DNA from: Paraflavitalea devenefica
GTDB taxonomy: Bacteria > Bacteroidota > Bacteroidia > Chitinophagales > Chitinophagaceae
Length of the DNA stretch: 64,000 nucleotides
Assembly (NCBI RefSeq): GCF_011759375.1
Contig: NZ_JAARML010000003.1
Span: 310,001-374,000, forward strand
Direction: 5' to 3'
A program made the translations under genes and the position numbers. Position 1 is the stretch's first letter, and each line of letters starts with the position of its first letter. Below are positions 39,597-49,097 of this stretch, in pieces. Under the pieces are notes generated by a model. The model was given only the letters and a program-made list of their open reading frames with translations, made no database searches and was not told where the DNA came from.

Positions 39597-42272
39597 ATGA
39601 AAGAACAGGACCATATCTGGACGCTTATGGCCCGCAAGCTGGCCGGCGAAGCTACCCCCGAAGAGCTCAAAGAATTGGAAGAGCTCCTGCAAAAATACCC
39701 GGATATTACCTATCCGGCAGAATTGCTGTTGAACTTCTGGGAGCAGGGACCACCCAGTGATAAAGGAGAAGCGGAGGCCGCCTATGAACGCTTACGGCGC
39801 CGCCTGGCCAAACTGAAACCCGATGCGTTTCCTTCTCCCATAGCCCGCCGCGTTACCTGGAAAAAACGGCCCCGGAGAAGTGTTCACCTGTACAATGCCC
39901 TGGCCAACAGCGGCAGCATGCTGAACAATTATTTTAAAACCTCCTGCCGCACTTTATCACGCAATAAGACTTTCTCTTCTATCAATATTGCAGGGCTTGC
40001 TGTAGGGATGGCCGGCGCTATCCTGCTCCTGTTAGGGATCGTGAATATGTATAGCTACGATCAGTTCCATACTAAAAAAGACCGCATTTACCAGGTATAC
40101 AGCCAGGAAGAAAATGGGGGAGAGATAGCTACCTGGAATGGGACCCCGCATCCGGCAGGGCCGGCACTGAAAGCCGGCTGGCCGCAGGTGGAAGAGGCCG
40201 TGCGGGTAAACTGGGTGGCCGCTTTTGTACTGAAGAACGGTGATAAGCAATTGCAAACACAAGGTTACCTCACCGATCCGGCCTTTTTGACTCTATTCGA
40301 TTTTCCCTTGCTCAAAGGCAATCCCCAAACTGCCCTGAATGGCCCGCACTCCATTGTGCTTACAGAAAAAGCGGCCGGTCAGCTTTTTGGTGATGAGGAA
40401 GCGCTGGGTAAGGTGATCAGGATTGACAGCAATATCAATTTTACGGTGACCGGTATCTTGAAAAACATTCCCCACAATTCCCGCTTCGAATTTGATTACC
40501 TGGTACCCTGGAACTATATGAAGGAAGTAGGGTGGGAAGATGCCAACTGGGGCAACAGTTCTATAGCCACTTATGTGTTGCTGAAGCCAGGCGTAACCGA
40601 ACAAAAGGCCAATATGCTCATTGGCAATCTTCTTAAAAACAATGCGCCGGAGGTAGCTACTGAAATATTCCTGCACCCTATGCGTAAGTGGCTATTATGG
40701 AGCCGCTTTGAAAATGGGAAGATAGCAGGCGGCGCCATAGAGATAGTACGTTTACTGGGTATTATCGCCGCTTTTATATTGCTCATTGCCTGCATCAACT
40801 ATATGAACATGAGCACTGCCCGCAGTGAAAAGCGGGCCAAAGAAGTGGGCATCCGCAAAGTGGCCGGTGCAGGAAGGGGCTCTCTCATTACGCAGTTCAT
40901 CAGCGAATCGGTGATCATTGCGGGCGTGGCCGGTGTGCTGGCATTGCTCATTGCACAGTCGGCTCTCGGCTGGTTCAATAAGCTGACCTACCAGGAACTT
41001 TCCATTCCTTATACCGATCCACGTTTCTGGATCGCTGCGATAGGCTTTATATTGGTCACCGGTATACTGGCTGGCAGTTACCCCGCGTTTTACTTATCGG
41101 CCTTCAGGCCGGTGAAAGTGCTGAAAGGGACTTTTAAAGCAGTACATGCACTGGTTACACCCCGTAAGGTACTGGTGGTTGTACAGTTTACCTTTGCCAT
41201 CATCTTCATCATTTGCACGCTCATCATTTACCGGCAGATACTGCATGTGCAGCAAAGGGACATGGGGATTAATATGGACAACCTGGCCTTTGTATACATG
41301 AAAGGAGACCTGAAAAAGAATTACCCCCTTATTAAAAATGAATTGCTGAACAGGGGAATAGCCACAGCAGTCACCCGCACCAATTGCCCCATCACAGATG
41401 TATGGAGCAGTACAGACAGCTATAGCTGGCCCGGTAAAGGAACTGGTGAAAAAATAGGCTTTGTACAATTCCTGAGCGATGATGACTTTACGCAAACCAT
41501 GGGATTGAAAGTAGTGGCAGGCCGCGATATTAATACCACCCTGTACCCGACAGATTCCACGGCCATGCTGCTCACCGAGTCGGCTGTAAAGCGGATGAAA
41601 CTGAAACAACCCCTGGGGCAGACTATCAAAGGCGATTACAGGGACTGGCATGTGGTGGGCGTGGTCAGTGATTTCATTCCCGGCTCGCCTTTCCAGCCGG
41701 TGAGGCCGATTGTATTGCAGGGACCCGATAAAGATTGGTTTGGCGCCATTACCTTCCGGTTAAAAAATACCAGCAAAAGTGAACTGGAAAAAGTAGCGCA
41801 GGTATTCAAAAAATACAATCCCGATTATCCCTTTGAATACCACCTGGCTGCCGAATCCCACCTGGCTAAATTCCGTGGCCAGGAAGATATTGGTCAGCTC
41901 GCGGCTGTTTTTGCCGGGTTGGCTGTTTTTATTTCCTGCCTGGGCCTGTTTGCGCTGGCGGCCTACATGGCCGAAAGCCGGGTGAAAGAGATCGGTGTGC
42001 GCAAAGTATTGGGCGCTTCTGTATCTGCGCTGGTGGCCCTGTTGTCTACCGGCTTCTTAAAACTGGTATTGATCGCCTTCCTGGTGGCTTCGCCATTAGC
42101 CTGGTGGCTCATGCATAGCTGGTTGCAGCATTTTGCTTACCGTATTGATATTGGCTGGTGGGTATTTGGTCTTACCGGACTGGCATCCCTGGTCATAGCG
42201 ATCTTAACGGTTAGTTACCAGGCTTTAAAAGCCGCACTGGCCAGCCCGATCAAGGCCATCCGGAATGAATAA
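39597..42272 (+). CDS. MacB/FtsX-type ABC transporter permease with anti-sigma-like N-terminal domain
   Basis: An 891-residue inner-membrane protein. Residues 1-~75 are cytoplasmic and resemble the N-terminus of FecR-type anti-sigmas (LMARKLAGEATPEELKELEELLQKYPDITYPAELLLNFWEQG). After a basic stretch (WKKRPRRS) comes the duplicated permease: membrane helix ~131-150, MacB_PCD periplasmic domain ~155-370, three FtsX helices (~388-405, 430-450, 478-500), then helix ~530, a second PCD domain ~550-760 and three final helices. Conserved KEVGIRKVAGAGRGSLITQF and its repeat KEIGVRKVLGASVSALVALL frame the FtsX modules. No ATPase gene is adjacent; such orphan permeases are common in this phylum, perhaps for efflux or signalling. 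Confidence 0.85.
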   Translation: MKEQDHIWTLMARKLAGEATPEELKELEELLQKYPDITYPAELLLNFWEQGPPSDKGEAEAAYERLRRRLAKLKPDAFPSPIARRVTWKKRPRRSVHLYNALANSGSMLNNYFKTSCRTLSRNKTFSSINIAGLAVGMAGAILLLLGIVNMYSYDQFHTKKDRIYQVYSQEENGGEIATWNGTPHPAGPALKAGWPQVEEAVRVNWVAAFVLKNGDKQLQTQGYLTDPAFLTLFDFPLLKGNPQTALNGPHSIVLTEKAAGQLFGDEEALGKVIRIDSNINFTVTGILKNIPHNSRFEFDYLVPWNYMKEVGWEDANWGNSSIATYVLLKPGVTEQKANMLIGNLLKNNAPEVATEIFLHPMRKWLLWSRFENGKIAGGAIEIVRLLGIIAAFILLIACINYMNMSTARSEKRAKEVGIRKVAGAGRGSLITQFISESVIIAGVAGVLALLIAQSALGWFNKLTYQELSIPYTDPRFWIAAIGFILVTGILAGSYPAFYLSAFRPVKVLKGTFKAVHALVTPRKVLVVVQFTFAIIFIICTLIIYRQILHVQQRDMGINMDNLAFVYMKGDLKKNYPLIKNELLNRGIATAVTRTNCPITDVWSSTDSYSWPGKGTGEKIGFVQFLSDDDFTQTMGLKVVAGRDINTTLYPTDSTAMLLTESAVKRMKLKQPLGQTIKGDYRDWHVVGVVSDFIPGSPFQPVRPIVLQGPDKDWFGAITFRLKNTSKSELEKVAQVFKKYNPDYPFEYHLAAESHLAKFRGQEDIGQLAAVFAGLAVFISCLGLFALAAYMAESRVKEIGVRKVLGASVSALVALLSTGFLKLVLIAFLVASPLAWWLMHSWLQHFAYRIDIGWWVFGLTGLASLVIAILTVSYQALKAALASPIKAIRNE

Positions 42273-42330
42273 TTCCCATGGCATCGTTATTGCATAAAAA
42301 TGGCATTAAAATGCCTGCCTGATGCGTCGG

Positions 42331-42349
42331 GTAGTCTATCTTTGACTAC
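42331..42349 (+). promoter_or_regulatory. Promoter -7 box flanked by inverted repeat
   Basis: TATCTTTG (42337-42344) matches the TAnnTTTG box. It lies inside the perfect inverted repeat GTAGTC (42331-42336) / GACTAC (42344-42349), which could bind a regulator. ATG of the receiver gene is 59 nt downstream. No convincing TTG box upstream. Confidence 0.45.
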
Positions 42350-42403
42350 TTCGTTTAACAATATAAGGTTGGCCTGCTCTCCACCTTATATAACTACTAC
42401 CTG

Positions 42404-42790
42404 ATGAATCGTGGCAAAACCTGCTTTCTGATTGATGACGATGCAGACGACCAGGAGATATTCACCCTGGTGCTGAAAAGTGTCAATCCGGCTATTACCT
42501 GTATCACCGCCAATGATGGTTTTGAAGCTGTTACCAGACTGATGGAGGAAAAAACGTTTAATCCTGATTATATTTTCCTTGACCTGAATATGCCGCGTAT
42601 GGATGGGAAGGAATGCCTGCGGGAGATTAAAAAGATCGACCGGTTGAAAGGCATCCCCGTCATTATTTACTCTACTTCTTCAGAGCAAAAAGACATCCTG
42701 GAAACCCGCGCCCTGGGGGCCAGTGATTACCTCGAAAAGCAATCCAGTGTAATGGAGCTCAGGAACAGGCTGGCATGTTTTTTTAAATGA
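42404..42790 (+). CDS. Single-domain response regulator (CheY-like)
   Basis: A 128-residue stand-alone receiver. Acidic pocket D11-D13 (LIDDDADD), phosphoacceptor D60 (FLDLNMPRMDG), Ser/Thr at YSTSS (~90-94) and conserved Lys in DYLEKQ (~112). No output domain, so it signals by protein contact. It is followed 42 bp later by a PAS histidine kinase on the same strand, most likely its phosphodonor; this receiver-kinase pairing is frequent in Bacteroidota (Rcp1-like). Confidence 0.92.
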   Translation: MNRGKTCFLIDDDADDQEIFTLVLKSVNPAITCITANDGFEAVTRLMEEKTFNPDYIFLDLNMPRMDGKECLREIKKIDRLKGIPVIIYSTSSEQKDILETRALGASDYLEKQSSVMELRNRLACFFK

Positions 42791-42832
42791 TCCTGGTAGG
42801 AACAGGCGCTCCTGTAGGTAATTGCTGAAGTT

Positions 42833-44092
42833 ATGATTATGACCAATGACTTTAATAGGGAGGTAATGAATATGCTGAATGGTATTGCCGACCGCAGGCT
42901 GGTGGAAGAAAGAATGGCGCACCTCGCTGCTATTGTAGATTCTTCTGATGATGCCATTATCAGTAAAACACTGGAAGGTATCATTACCAGTTGGAATGAT
43001 GCCGCGGAAAGGATCTTTGGTTATACCGCCGCTGAAGCCATTGGCCAATCCATCACCCTGCTTATTCCCCCCAACCGGTTGCAGGAAGAGCCCCTGATCG
43101 TGGAACGGATCAGGAAAGGGGAACGTGTTGACCATTTTGAAACCAAGCGGGTCACGAAAGACAGGCGACTCCTGGATATATCATTAACCATTTCTCCCAT
43201 CAAAGACAGCAGTGGCCGGGTGATCGGCGCTTCCAAGATAGCCCGTGATATTACGGTACAAAAGGAAGCGGAGCGGTTGTTGCGGGACACAGAAGAACGG
43301 TTCAGGGAAAAGCTGGAAAGAACGGTGGAAGAGCGGACCCGGGAGCTGGTACTGATCAACGAAGAGCTGGAAAGATCGAACCACGAACTGGAGCAATATG
43401 CCTACATTGCCAGCCATGACCTGCAGGAACCCCTGCGGAAGATCCAAAACTTTGCAGAACTGCTGAAGATGCATATCCAGGATGCGGAAGCGGTGGAGGC
43501 TTACTATAGCAAGATCAATGATACGGCCAGGCGGATGTCGGCTCTTATCAAGGATGTATTGAATTATTCCCGGCTATCCAAATCAGGCATGGCTTTTGGG
43601 CCGGTTGACCTCAACGGGGTGTGGCAGGATGTGATCAGTGATTTTGAATTATTGATCGAACAAAAAAAAGCAGTGATAGAGACAGATACCCTGCCTGTAA
43701 TAGCAGGAGATGCTTCCCAGTTACGCCAGCTTTTCGGAAATCTTATCAGCAATTCACTCAAGTTTTGCGAACAGGTGCCGCGTATACAGGTCAGGTCTAC
43801 GATCATTAAAGTGCCTGCCCAGGCAACCATGGGCAATCAGGCATCCGGCAGTTTTGCTGAAATTATTTTCACGGATAACGGTATTGGCTTTGAACAAAAG
43901 TATGCCGACCAGATATTTGTCGTCTTTAAACGGCTCAATAACCGCCAGTTCTACAGTGGTACGGGCATTGGGCTTGCCTTATGTAAGAAGATCGTGGAGC
44001 GCCATGGCGGCGTCATCAGCGCCAGCAGTAAACCAGGCAAAGGCACTGCTTTTACTATACTGTTGCCTGTAACTACACCGGAAAAACAATAG
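42833..44092 (+). CDS. PAS-domain sensor histidine kinase, soluble
   Basis: A 419-residue kinase with no membrane segment. PAS domain ~32-145 with PAC end (ARDITVQKEAERLL), short coiled-coil ~150-188, HisKA-type dimerisation domain with H-box IASHDLQEPLRK (H195), and HATPase with N box NSLKFC, G1 DNGIGF and G2 GTGIGLALCKK. The bacteriophytochrome-like IASHDLQEPLRKI box is frequent in cytoplasmic kinases that pair with Rcp1-type receivers such as the one encoded upstream. The stimulus is unknown. Start: ATG 42833, with an equally plausible in-frame ATG at 42839. Confidence 0.93.
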   Translation: MIMTNDFNREVMNMLNGIADRRLVEERMAHLAAIVDSSDDAIISKTLEGIITSWNDAAERIFGYTAAEAIGQSITLLIPPNRLQEEPLIVERIRKGERVDHFETKRVTKDRRLLDISLTISPIKDSSGRVIGASKIARDITVQKEAERLLRDTEERFREKLERTVEERTRELVLINEELERSNHELEQYAYIASHDLQEPLRKIQNFAELLKMHIQDAEAVEAYYSKINDTARRMSALIKDVLNYSRLSKSGMAFGPVDLNGVWQDVISDFELLIEQKKAVIETDTLPVIAGDASQLRQLFGNLISNSLKFCEQVPRIQVRSTIIKVPAQATMGNQASGSFAEIIFTDNGIGFEQKYADQIFVVFKRLNNRQFYSGTGIGLALCKKIVERHGGVISASSKPGKGTAFTILLPVTTPEKQ

Positions 44093-44189
44093 CCTTCATT
44101 TTTTTGCGTCATTCTACCCGATCCCCGCCGGGAAAGATGGTAGCGTAATGGTACCCGTAGTGAACGAAACAGGTAGCCTGATTGTCGGG

Positions 44190-44300
44190 GATTGCTCTGA
44201 GATAGTACTAAGATAGCTCTGGGATAGCTCCAAGATAGTACTAAGACTGTATCATTCCCAGACCATTCCCAGACCATTCTTAGACCATTCCCAGACAATA
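44190..44300. repeat. 11-bp-period tandem repeat array, two unit types
   Basis: Ten consecutive units, nine of 11 bp and one of 12. The first block at 44190-44244 is GATTGCTCTGA, GATAGTACTAA, GATAGCTCTGG, GATAGCTCCAA, GATAGTACTAA. A transitional 12-mer GACTGTATCATT follows (44245-44256). The second block at 44257-44300 is CCCAGACCATT twice, CTTAGACCATT and CCCAGACAATA. The array lies between the kinase stop (44092) and the small gene at 44447. The unit length is not a multiple of three, so it is not a coding repeat. The rest of 44093-44446 holds nothing obvious. Confidence 0.8.
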
Positions 44301-44431
44301 CCTGAGCATAATACTACCAGTTAACGCCCCTGGCCATGCAGTTCGTAGCCCAAAAAGTGGTTAAGGCTGCTGAAAGTAGCAGTGGTCTTTATTTCTTAAT
44401 CAGTCAATTCTTTCACCCGGATGCCCTAACC

Positions 44432-44439
44432 TATCTTTG
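44432..44439 (+). promoter_or_regulatory. -7 promoter box TATCTTTG for the small gene
   Basis: A full match to TAnnTTTG, 7 nt before ATG 44447; upstream TTTC at 44411-44414 (17 bp) is a weak -33. If used, the transcript is leaderless or nearly so. It has the same core as the box at 42337. Confidence 0.5.
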
Positions 44440-44446
44440 CTACACC

Positions 44447-44695
44447 ATGGAAGAAACCATCATCATTACTGTTCCGTATAAAGGAGAAGAGCGACACTTT
44501 GAAGCGCAGTTGCAAGGGAGAGGATATACCCATCGTTTCAGGATACTTATAGGAGAGGTGGAAGTATTTTTTGAACCGGATGAAGAAAGGCAATACCGGG
44601 CTGTGATACCACCGGAGCAGGCCCAGGCCGTGCAGAAAATAGACCCCGCTTTATTGGAAGCAATAGCGGCAACGCTGCACGAGGCGCTTGCCTGA
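44447..44695 (+). CDS. Small hypothetical protein (82 aa)
   Basis: A soluble, beta-rich short protein (MEETIIITVPYKGEERHFEAQL..., then a polar helix VQKIDPALLEAIAATLHEAL). I do not recognise a family. I took ATG 44447, which follows a good -7 box; an upstream ATG at 44336 would add 37 residues across the promoter and looks wrong. It may be an independent unit downstream of the kinase operon. Function unknown. Confidence 0.55.
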   Translation: MEETIIITVPYKGEERHFEAQLQGRGYTHRFRILIGEVEVFFEPDEERQYRAVIPPEQAQAVQKIDPALLEAIAATLHEALA

Positions 44696-45273
44696 AGGAT
44701 AGGGTACGGAATAAAAACAGAAGACTCCCTACAGTGAAGCTGAAAATACACTCGACTTTCCCAACGATCCCCCATGGATGTGAAAAGTCTCCTGCACTCC
44801 TTGAACCAACACCGAGGAAGTCTTGCTGATTTCCCATTGTTCTCATCGCCTGTGCAAAAAAATGATGCCAGGTATATTGCCTGCTAATAATTATCGAAAC
44901 TGATGGTGTTACTTGTTAAGAGGCCCAACCCGCAGGAAGCCCGAAGAGCCCCTCAGGGGTAAAAAGGAAAGGAATCAAAAGAGGTAATCAATTGTGCAGT
45001 GAAGATCAGGACAAATGTAAAGCCAGATTCAATACAGTAGCGCAAGATCGTTGTATTTCTACCCCCGTTATAGAAATCTGACGATAGGGTAAACCCTTAG
45101 ATGTCCGCTGTTCCTGGCTGTATCCGGGTAAAATTTAAGTAGAAGTCCTGACCAGGACGGGCATAAGTAGAAAAATAACTATGGAAATTTAGTGATTATA
45201 TGAGCTATAAATACCGGTATTTCCAATGAAAACCCTGTTGTATTCTATATTTTTGTAAAGCATTACCTGTCTT
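44696..45273. other. Intergenic region, 578 bp
   Basis: No gene and no RNA recognised. The AT-rich 3' part carries a -7-like box TATTTTTG at 45248-45255, 18 nt before the response-regulator ATG, which may be its promoter although no -33 box is seen. Short hairpins (for example CCCCTCAGGGG at about 44950) are too weak to call. Confidence 0.5.
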
Positions 45274-45939
45274 ATGGCCAGAATATTAATTATTGATGAC
45301 CATTCTATTATCAGGGTGGGCATTGCCTACCTGATCCACCAGGATACACCCGCTGCTATCATTGACGAAGCGAGGAGCGGTGATGCCGCGGTGACGCTCC
45401 TGAAGAAGAATCCTTATGATCTTGTTATCCTGGATGTGAATATCCCCGGCACCGATACCATTGACCTGATCAGTTACCTGTTGACGGCCTCGCCCCACCT
45501 CAATATCCTGATCTTTACCATGAATCCCGAAGAATGGTATGGCCGCCGCTTCCTGAAGATGGGGGTTAAAGGTTTCCTGAATAAAGAATCCCCCGAAGAG
45601 GAGATCAGGAAGGCCATCTGGACCGTATTGAAAGGTAACCGGTATATCAGTCCGGAACTGGCACAGATCATCTCGATGGATGCCCTGGAAAAAAGGAAAG
45701 AAAACCCTTTCGATGAACTGAGCAACCGGGAGTTTGATGTGGCCATGCGCCTCACCCGCGGCGATTCCGTGTCCTTAATAGCCGAATCGCTGAACCTGCA
45801 CGCTTCTACCGTTGGTACCCATAAAGCACATATCTTTGAAAAGTTAAAGGTGAACAATATTATACAACTGGCCGATCTTGCCCGGTTGTATAATAACAAG
45901 CAGACCCCTGAAGGGTCCAAAGCTAATGGCAGCTTATGA
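45274..45939 (+). CDS. NarL/LuxR-family response regulator
   Basis: A 221-residue regulator. Receiver 1-~120 with acidic pocket D8/D9 and phosphoacceptor D54 (LVILDVNIPG), Lys in GFLNKES (~104). LuxR-type HTH ~148-210 (ELSNREFDVAMRLTRGDSVSLIAESLNLHASTVGTHKAHIFEKL). The stop overlaps the start of the large sensor kinase gene by 4 bp (ATGA), so the two are cotranslated and form a two-component system; the kinase is the presumed partner. Confidence 0.93.
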   Translation: MARILIIDDHSIIRVGIAYLIHQDTPAAIIDEARSGDAAVTLLKKNPYDLVILDVNIPGTDTIDLISYLLTASPHLNILIFTMNPEEWYGRRFLKMGVKGFLNKESPEEEIRKAIWTVLKGNRYISPELAQIISMDALEKRKENPFDELSNREFDVAMRLTRGDSVSLIAESLNLHASTVGTHKAHIFEKLKVNNIIQLADLARLYNNKQTPEGSKANGSL

Positions 45940-48900
45940 GTGTTTTCCGTTGGTATTGCTTATTTACCACAGCCTGTCTTTCCATCGTATGTCCGGTTGC
46001 CCTGATAGCCCGGCAACAGCTGCCTCCCTCTTTTGACCGGCATTATGTAACGCATTATGATGACAGCAGCGGGTTATTCTCCAATGACATCACCGGTTTT
46101 TTCGAAGACCTGAACGGGTACTTTTGGTTTACCACACAAAACGGGCTGGTAAAGTTTGACGGCCGGCATTTCAGGCATTTTGATAAAGACAATGTGCCCG
46201 GACTTACCTCCAACCGGTTCTATTCACTCAATAGCGATGCAAAGGACCCTATTTATTTTGCCGATGAAAAAACAGGCGTACATAAGATAAACAGCAATGG
46301 ACAGCTATCGTCTGTACCTGGTTTGAAAGCCAGGCACAATTTCCTGATGAGCCGGCATGGGTACCTGTTTGATATGCGCCCTTACCTGAAGACCACGGAA
46401 GATTCCACCCGGATCATCAAAGAACTGCGCGCCACCAAACATGACCTCGCCATGCATGAATTTTATCCCGATGCGGTGGGCAATGCCTGGTTCCTGAGCG
46501 CTCATGACATCAGCTATTTTAAGCAGGGACATTTTGAACCGGTAGACGATTACGACCGGGAAGACAATGCCCATTTTTACATCGGGAATACCTTGTTTGC
46601 GGTTGATCCTGGTGGTAGTATCCGCGTCTATACAGCCGGCAACAACACCGGCATCCGGTTTTCGCTGCAAAGCATACTGGCGCCGTTTAATGAAAAAGGA
46701 CGCCCGGATATCCGGCAGACCAGGTTTTGCTCCAACCGGTCGGGTACTTTCCTGCAATACCACAACCGGTTATATGCACTTGATTTCGACGGACAAACGG
46801 TCAGGGCCACCCTGCTGTTACAAGACCTCCCCCTGCCACTGGTAAAGGATGTTTTTTATTCGGCACGGTATCGTTTATATGTATTTACCACCAGCACCTA
46901 TGGGTTTTACCTGGTCAGGGAACAACCTTTTACTGTTCGGCATTTTAAGCAGGGTATGGAAAACAGCTTTACAGCAGCGGTGGAGGTCCAGCCGGGACAG
47001 GTGCTCACTTCCAACGGGGTATTGTTTACCAAAGAGGGCGCCAGGCGGATCTATAATTATGATAGGCTCCTTTCCAATACGCTATTAAAGGACAGGCAGC
47101 AGCGGGTCTGGTTCATGGGAGGCGATACCCTGTTTTGCCTAAACAACCGGTTACAGGAACAGCAACGCTGGCTCGTATCCGGAGACACCTACCTGATCAG
47201 CCTCCAGGAAGATGATAAAGGCACCATCTGGTATTTGACCAATAATGGTCTTGCCCGCATAGACAGTGGCCGGCTCCGGTTTGTATACACCCATTATACC
47301 GCATTCGGCCGTGCTCAGTGCCTGTTCTTTTTCAATGATACCACCATCTGGCTGGGAACTACCCAAGGGCTTTTTGCCTTTAATAAAAATACCCGTGCCT
47401 TTACGGTCTGTCCTGCCATGAAGGAGAAATATGTACGCCATGTTTACCGGGCAAGGGACGGTAGTATCTGGATCGGCACCTATGATGATGGCTTTTATAC
47501 TTACAGGGATGGGCATTTTATAGCATTGCCGAAAGACCGGATGAATTACCTGAAGTCGGCCCATTATTTTATGGAAGATGACCAGGGCTTTTTCTGGATA
47601 CCTACCAATAAAGGTTTATTCCAGGTAAAAAAGGCGGCGCTGGATGAATATGCCGTCAACAGGAACCGGCCCGTGCATTATTATTATTACGACAGGAATG
47701 ATGGATTTGCTTCCAATGAATTCAACGGCGGTACCAGCCCGGCAGGTATACGCCTGCACGATGGTACTTTTTCCTTGTGTTCTATGAAGGGGCTGGTATG
47801 GTTCCATCCGCAGCAGGTGAAGCCTGTATTACCGGAAGGGAATATTTATATAGACAGGGTATGGATAGATACCCAGGAAGTAAAGTATGCTGATACGTTA
47901 CGGTTTGTAGCAGGCACCAGGAAGGTTAGCTTTGAGATTTCCTCGCCATTCTTCGGCAACAGGATCAATTTTACGCCTGAATACAGGATCGCCGGGGTTG
48001 ACAAGTCCTGGACAAGAATACCCGACGATAATACCATTGCGCTCAATTACCTGGAGGCCGGCGACTATACGCTGGAGATACGGCTGTGGAGTGGATTTGG
48101 CGCAAAGGAATACATTACCCGCACACAGTTGTTTTCCATTGCGCCTTTTTTTACAGAAACCCTGTTGTATAAGATATTAATGACCGCGCTGATCTGTGCG
48201 GTGATCAGTGTGATTGTAGTGGCTGTGGCGAACAGGAGGAAAGACAAACAGAAGCAAAAGGCATTGAGTACGCTCAATCAGCAACTGCAAAACACCGTAA
48301 CGGAATTGAGGGAGTCGGAGGAAAACCTGCACCAGAGTAACCTGCTGAAAGATAAGATCACCTCTATTATCCTGCACGATATACGGTCTCCGCTGCGTTT
48401 TATCAACCTGCTCAGTAACCAGTTGCACACCGGGCTTACAGCAGCTAATAACCAGCGGTTAATGACATTGACCACTGAACTGAAAAGATCAACCGATCAA
48501 TTGGATAAATTCACCCGTGAGTTATTGGTATGGTTAACCACACAGCAGGCAGGCTTTAAGATCCGCCGGGAATACCTGTATGTACGGGAGCTGTTCCGGG
48601 AAACAGAAGAGTTTTTCAGCGGTATTGGCTTCAACAACAATAATACTTTCCTGATAGAGCCGGGAGAAGATATCGGAATCTGGATAGACAAACAATTGCT
48701 CAGGATCATACTGCATAATTTAATAGATAATGCCAACAAGCATACGGAAGGAGGTACTATCCGGTTAAGCGCTTTCTTACAGGGAGAGGAACTGGTCATA
48801 AAAGTGGCCGACACAGGAGAGGGGATGAGCTTCCAGGACCTGGCTTCTGTGCAAAGCAGACTGCAGGATACCGGGAATGTATTTGTAACGGATAGCGGCT

Positions 48901-49022
48901 CTAACCTGGGGTATAGGATCATCCGCGATTTTGTGGCCAGGCTGAATGGCCGTATTGAAGTGGAGAGCATGCTGAAGCAGGGAACTACGGTCACTATTTT
49001 CTTCCCTTTTCCTTTGGAGTGA
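45936..49022 (+). CDS. Two-component propeller sensor histidine kinase
   Basis: A 1028-residue membrane sensor. Signal/anchor ~1-26, a periplasmic beta-propeller made of repeated blades (~35-640, with SSGLFSNDITGFFEDLNGYFWFTTQNGLVKFDG and GTIWYLTNNGLARI), a Y_Y_Y-type domain (~650-735), a membrane helix ~746-766, a coiled coil (NQQLQNTVTELRESEENL), then the kinase with H-box LHDIRSPLRF (H814) and HATPase N box NLIDNANKHTEGG. It is a classic HTCS/SusR-like layout but without the fused receiver and AraC output; the LuxR-type regulator encoded 4 bp upstream replaces them. Ligand unknown. Confidence 0.92.
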   Translation: MSVFRWYCLFTTACLSIVCPVALIARQQLPPSFDRHYVTHYDDSSGLFSNDITGFFEDLNGYFWFTTQNGLVKFDGRHFRHFDKDNVPGLTSNRFYSLNSDAKDPIYFADEKTGVHKINSNGQLSSVPGLKARHNFLMSRHGYLFDMRPYLKTTEDSTRIIKELRATKHDLAMHEFYPDAVGNAWFLSAHDISYFKQGHFEPVDDYDREDNAHFYIGNTLFAVDPGGSIRVYTAGNNTGIRFSLQSILAPFNEKGRPDIRQTRFCSNRSGTFLQYHNRLYALDFDGQTVRATLLLQDLPLPLVKDVFYSARYRLYVFTTSTYGFYLVREQPFTVRHFKQGMENSFTAAVEVQPGQVLTSNGVLFTKEGARRIYNYDRLLSNTLLKDRQQRVWFMGGDTLFCLNNRLQEQQRWLVSGDTYLISLQEDDKGTIWYLTNNGLARIDSGRLRFVYTHYTAFGRAQCLFFFNDTTIWLGTTQGLFAFNKNTRAFTVCPAMKEKYVRHVYRARDGSIWIGTYDDGFYTYRDGHFIALPKDRMNYLKSAHYFMEDDQGFFWIPTNKGLFQVKKAALDEYAVNRNRPVHYYYYDRNDGFASNEFNGGTSPAGIRLHDGTFSLCSMKGLVWFHPQQVKPVLPEGNIYIDRVWIDTQEVKYADTLRFVAGTRKVSFEISSPFFGNRINFTPEYRIAGVDKSWTRIPDDNTIALNYLEAGDYTLEIRLWSGFGAKEYITRTQLFSIAPFFTETLLYKILMTALICAVISVIVVAVANRRKDKQKQKALSTLNQQLQNTVTELRESEENLHQSNLLKDKITSIILHDIRSPLRFINLLSNQLHTGLTAANNQRLMTLTTELKRSTDQLDKFTRELLVWLTTQQAGFKIRREYLYVRELFRETEEFFSGIGFNNNNTFLIEPGEDIGIWIDKQLLRIILHNLIDNANKHTEGGTIRLSAFLQGEELVIKVADTGEGMSFQDLASVQSRLQDTGNVFVTDSGSNLGYRIIRDFVARLNGRIEVESMLKQGTTVTIFFPFPLE

Positions 49023-49047
49023 TTTGCTCACCGGTAATAAAAAGAAG

Positions 49048-49077
49048 AGGCCGCCTGGTGTATACAACAGACGGCCT
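49048..49077. terminator. Bidirectional terminator
   Basis: AGGCCGCCTG (49048-49057) pairs with CAGACGGCCT (49068-49077), one mismatch. TTTTTC follows on the plus side and CTTCTTTTTATT on the minus side. Serves both the sensor kinase and the SusD-like gene. Confidence 0.85.
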
Positions 49078-49097
49078 TTTTCAATTATATGGTCGGG

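Noticed and set aside
44190..44300. CRISPR array
   Set aside because: Units are 11 bp with no spacers and no cas genes in the window; it is a simple tandem repeat.
44336..44446. Upstream ATG for the 82-residue small protein
   Set aside because: It would place the TATCTTTG promoter box inside the gene and adds a sequence without family support.
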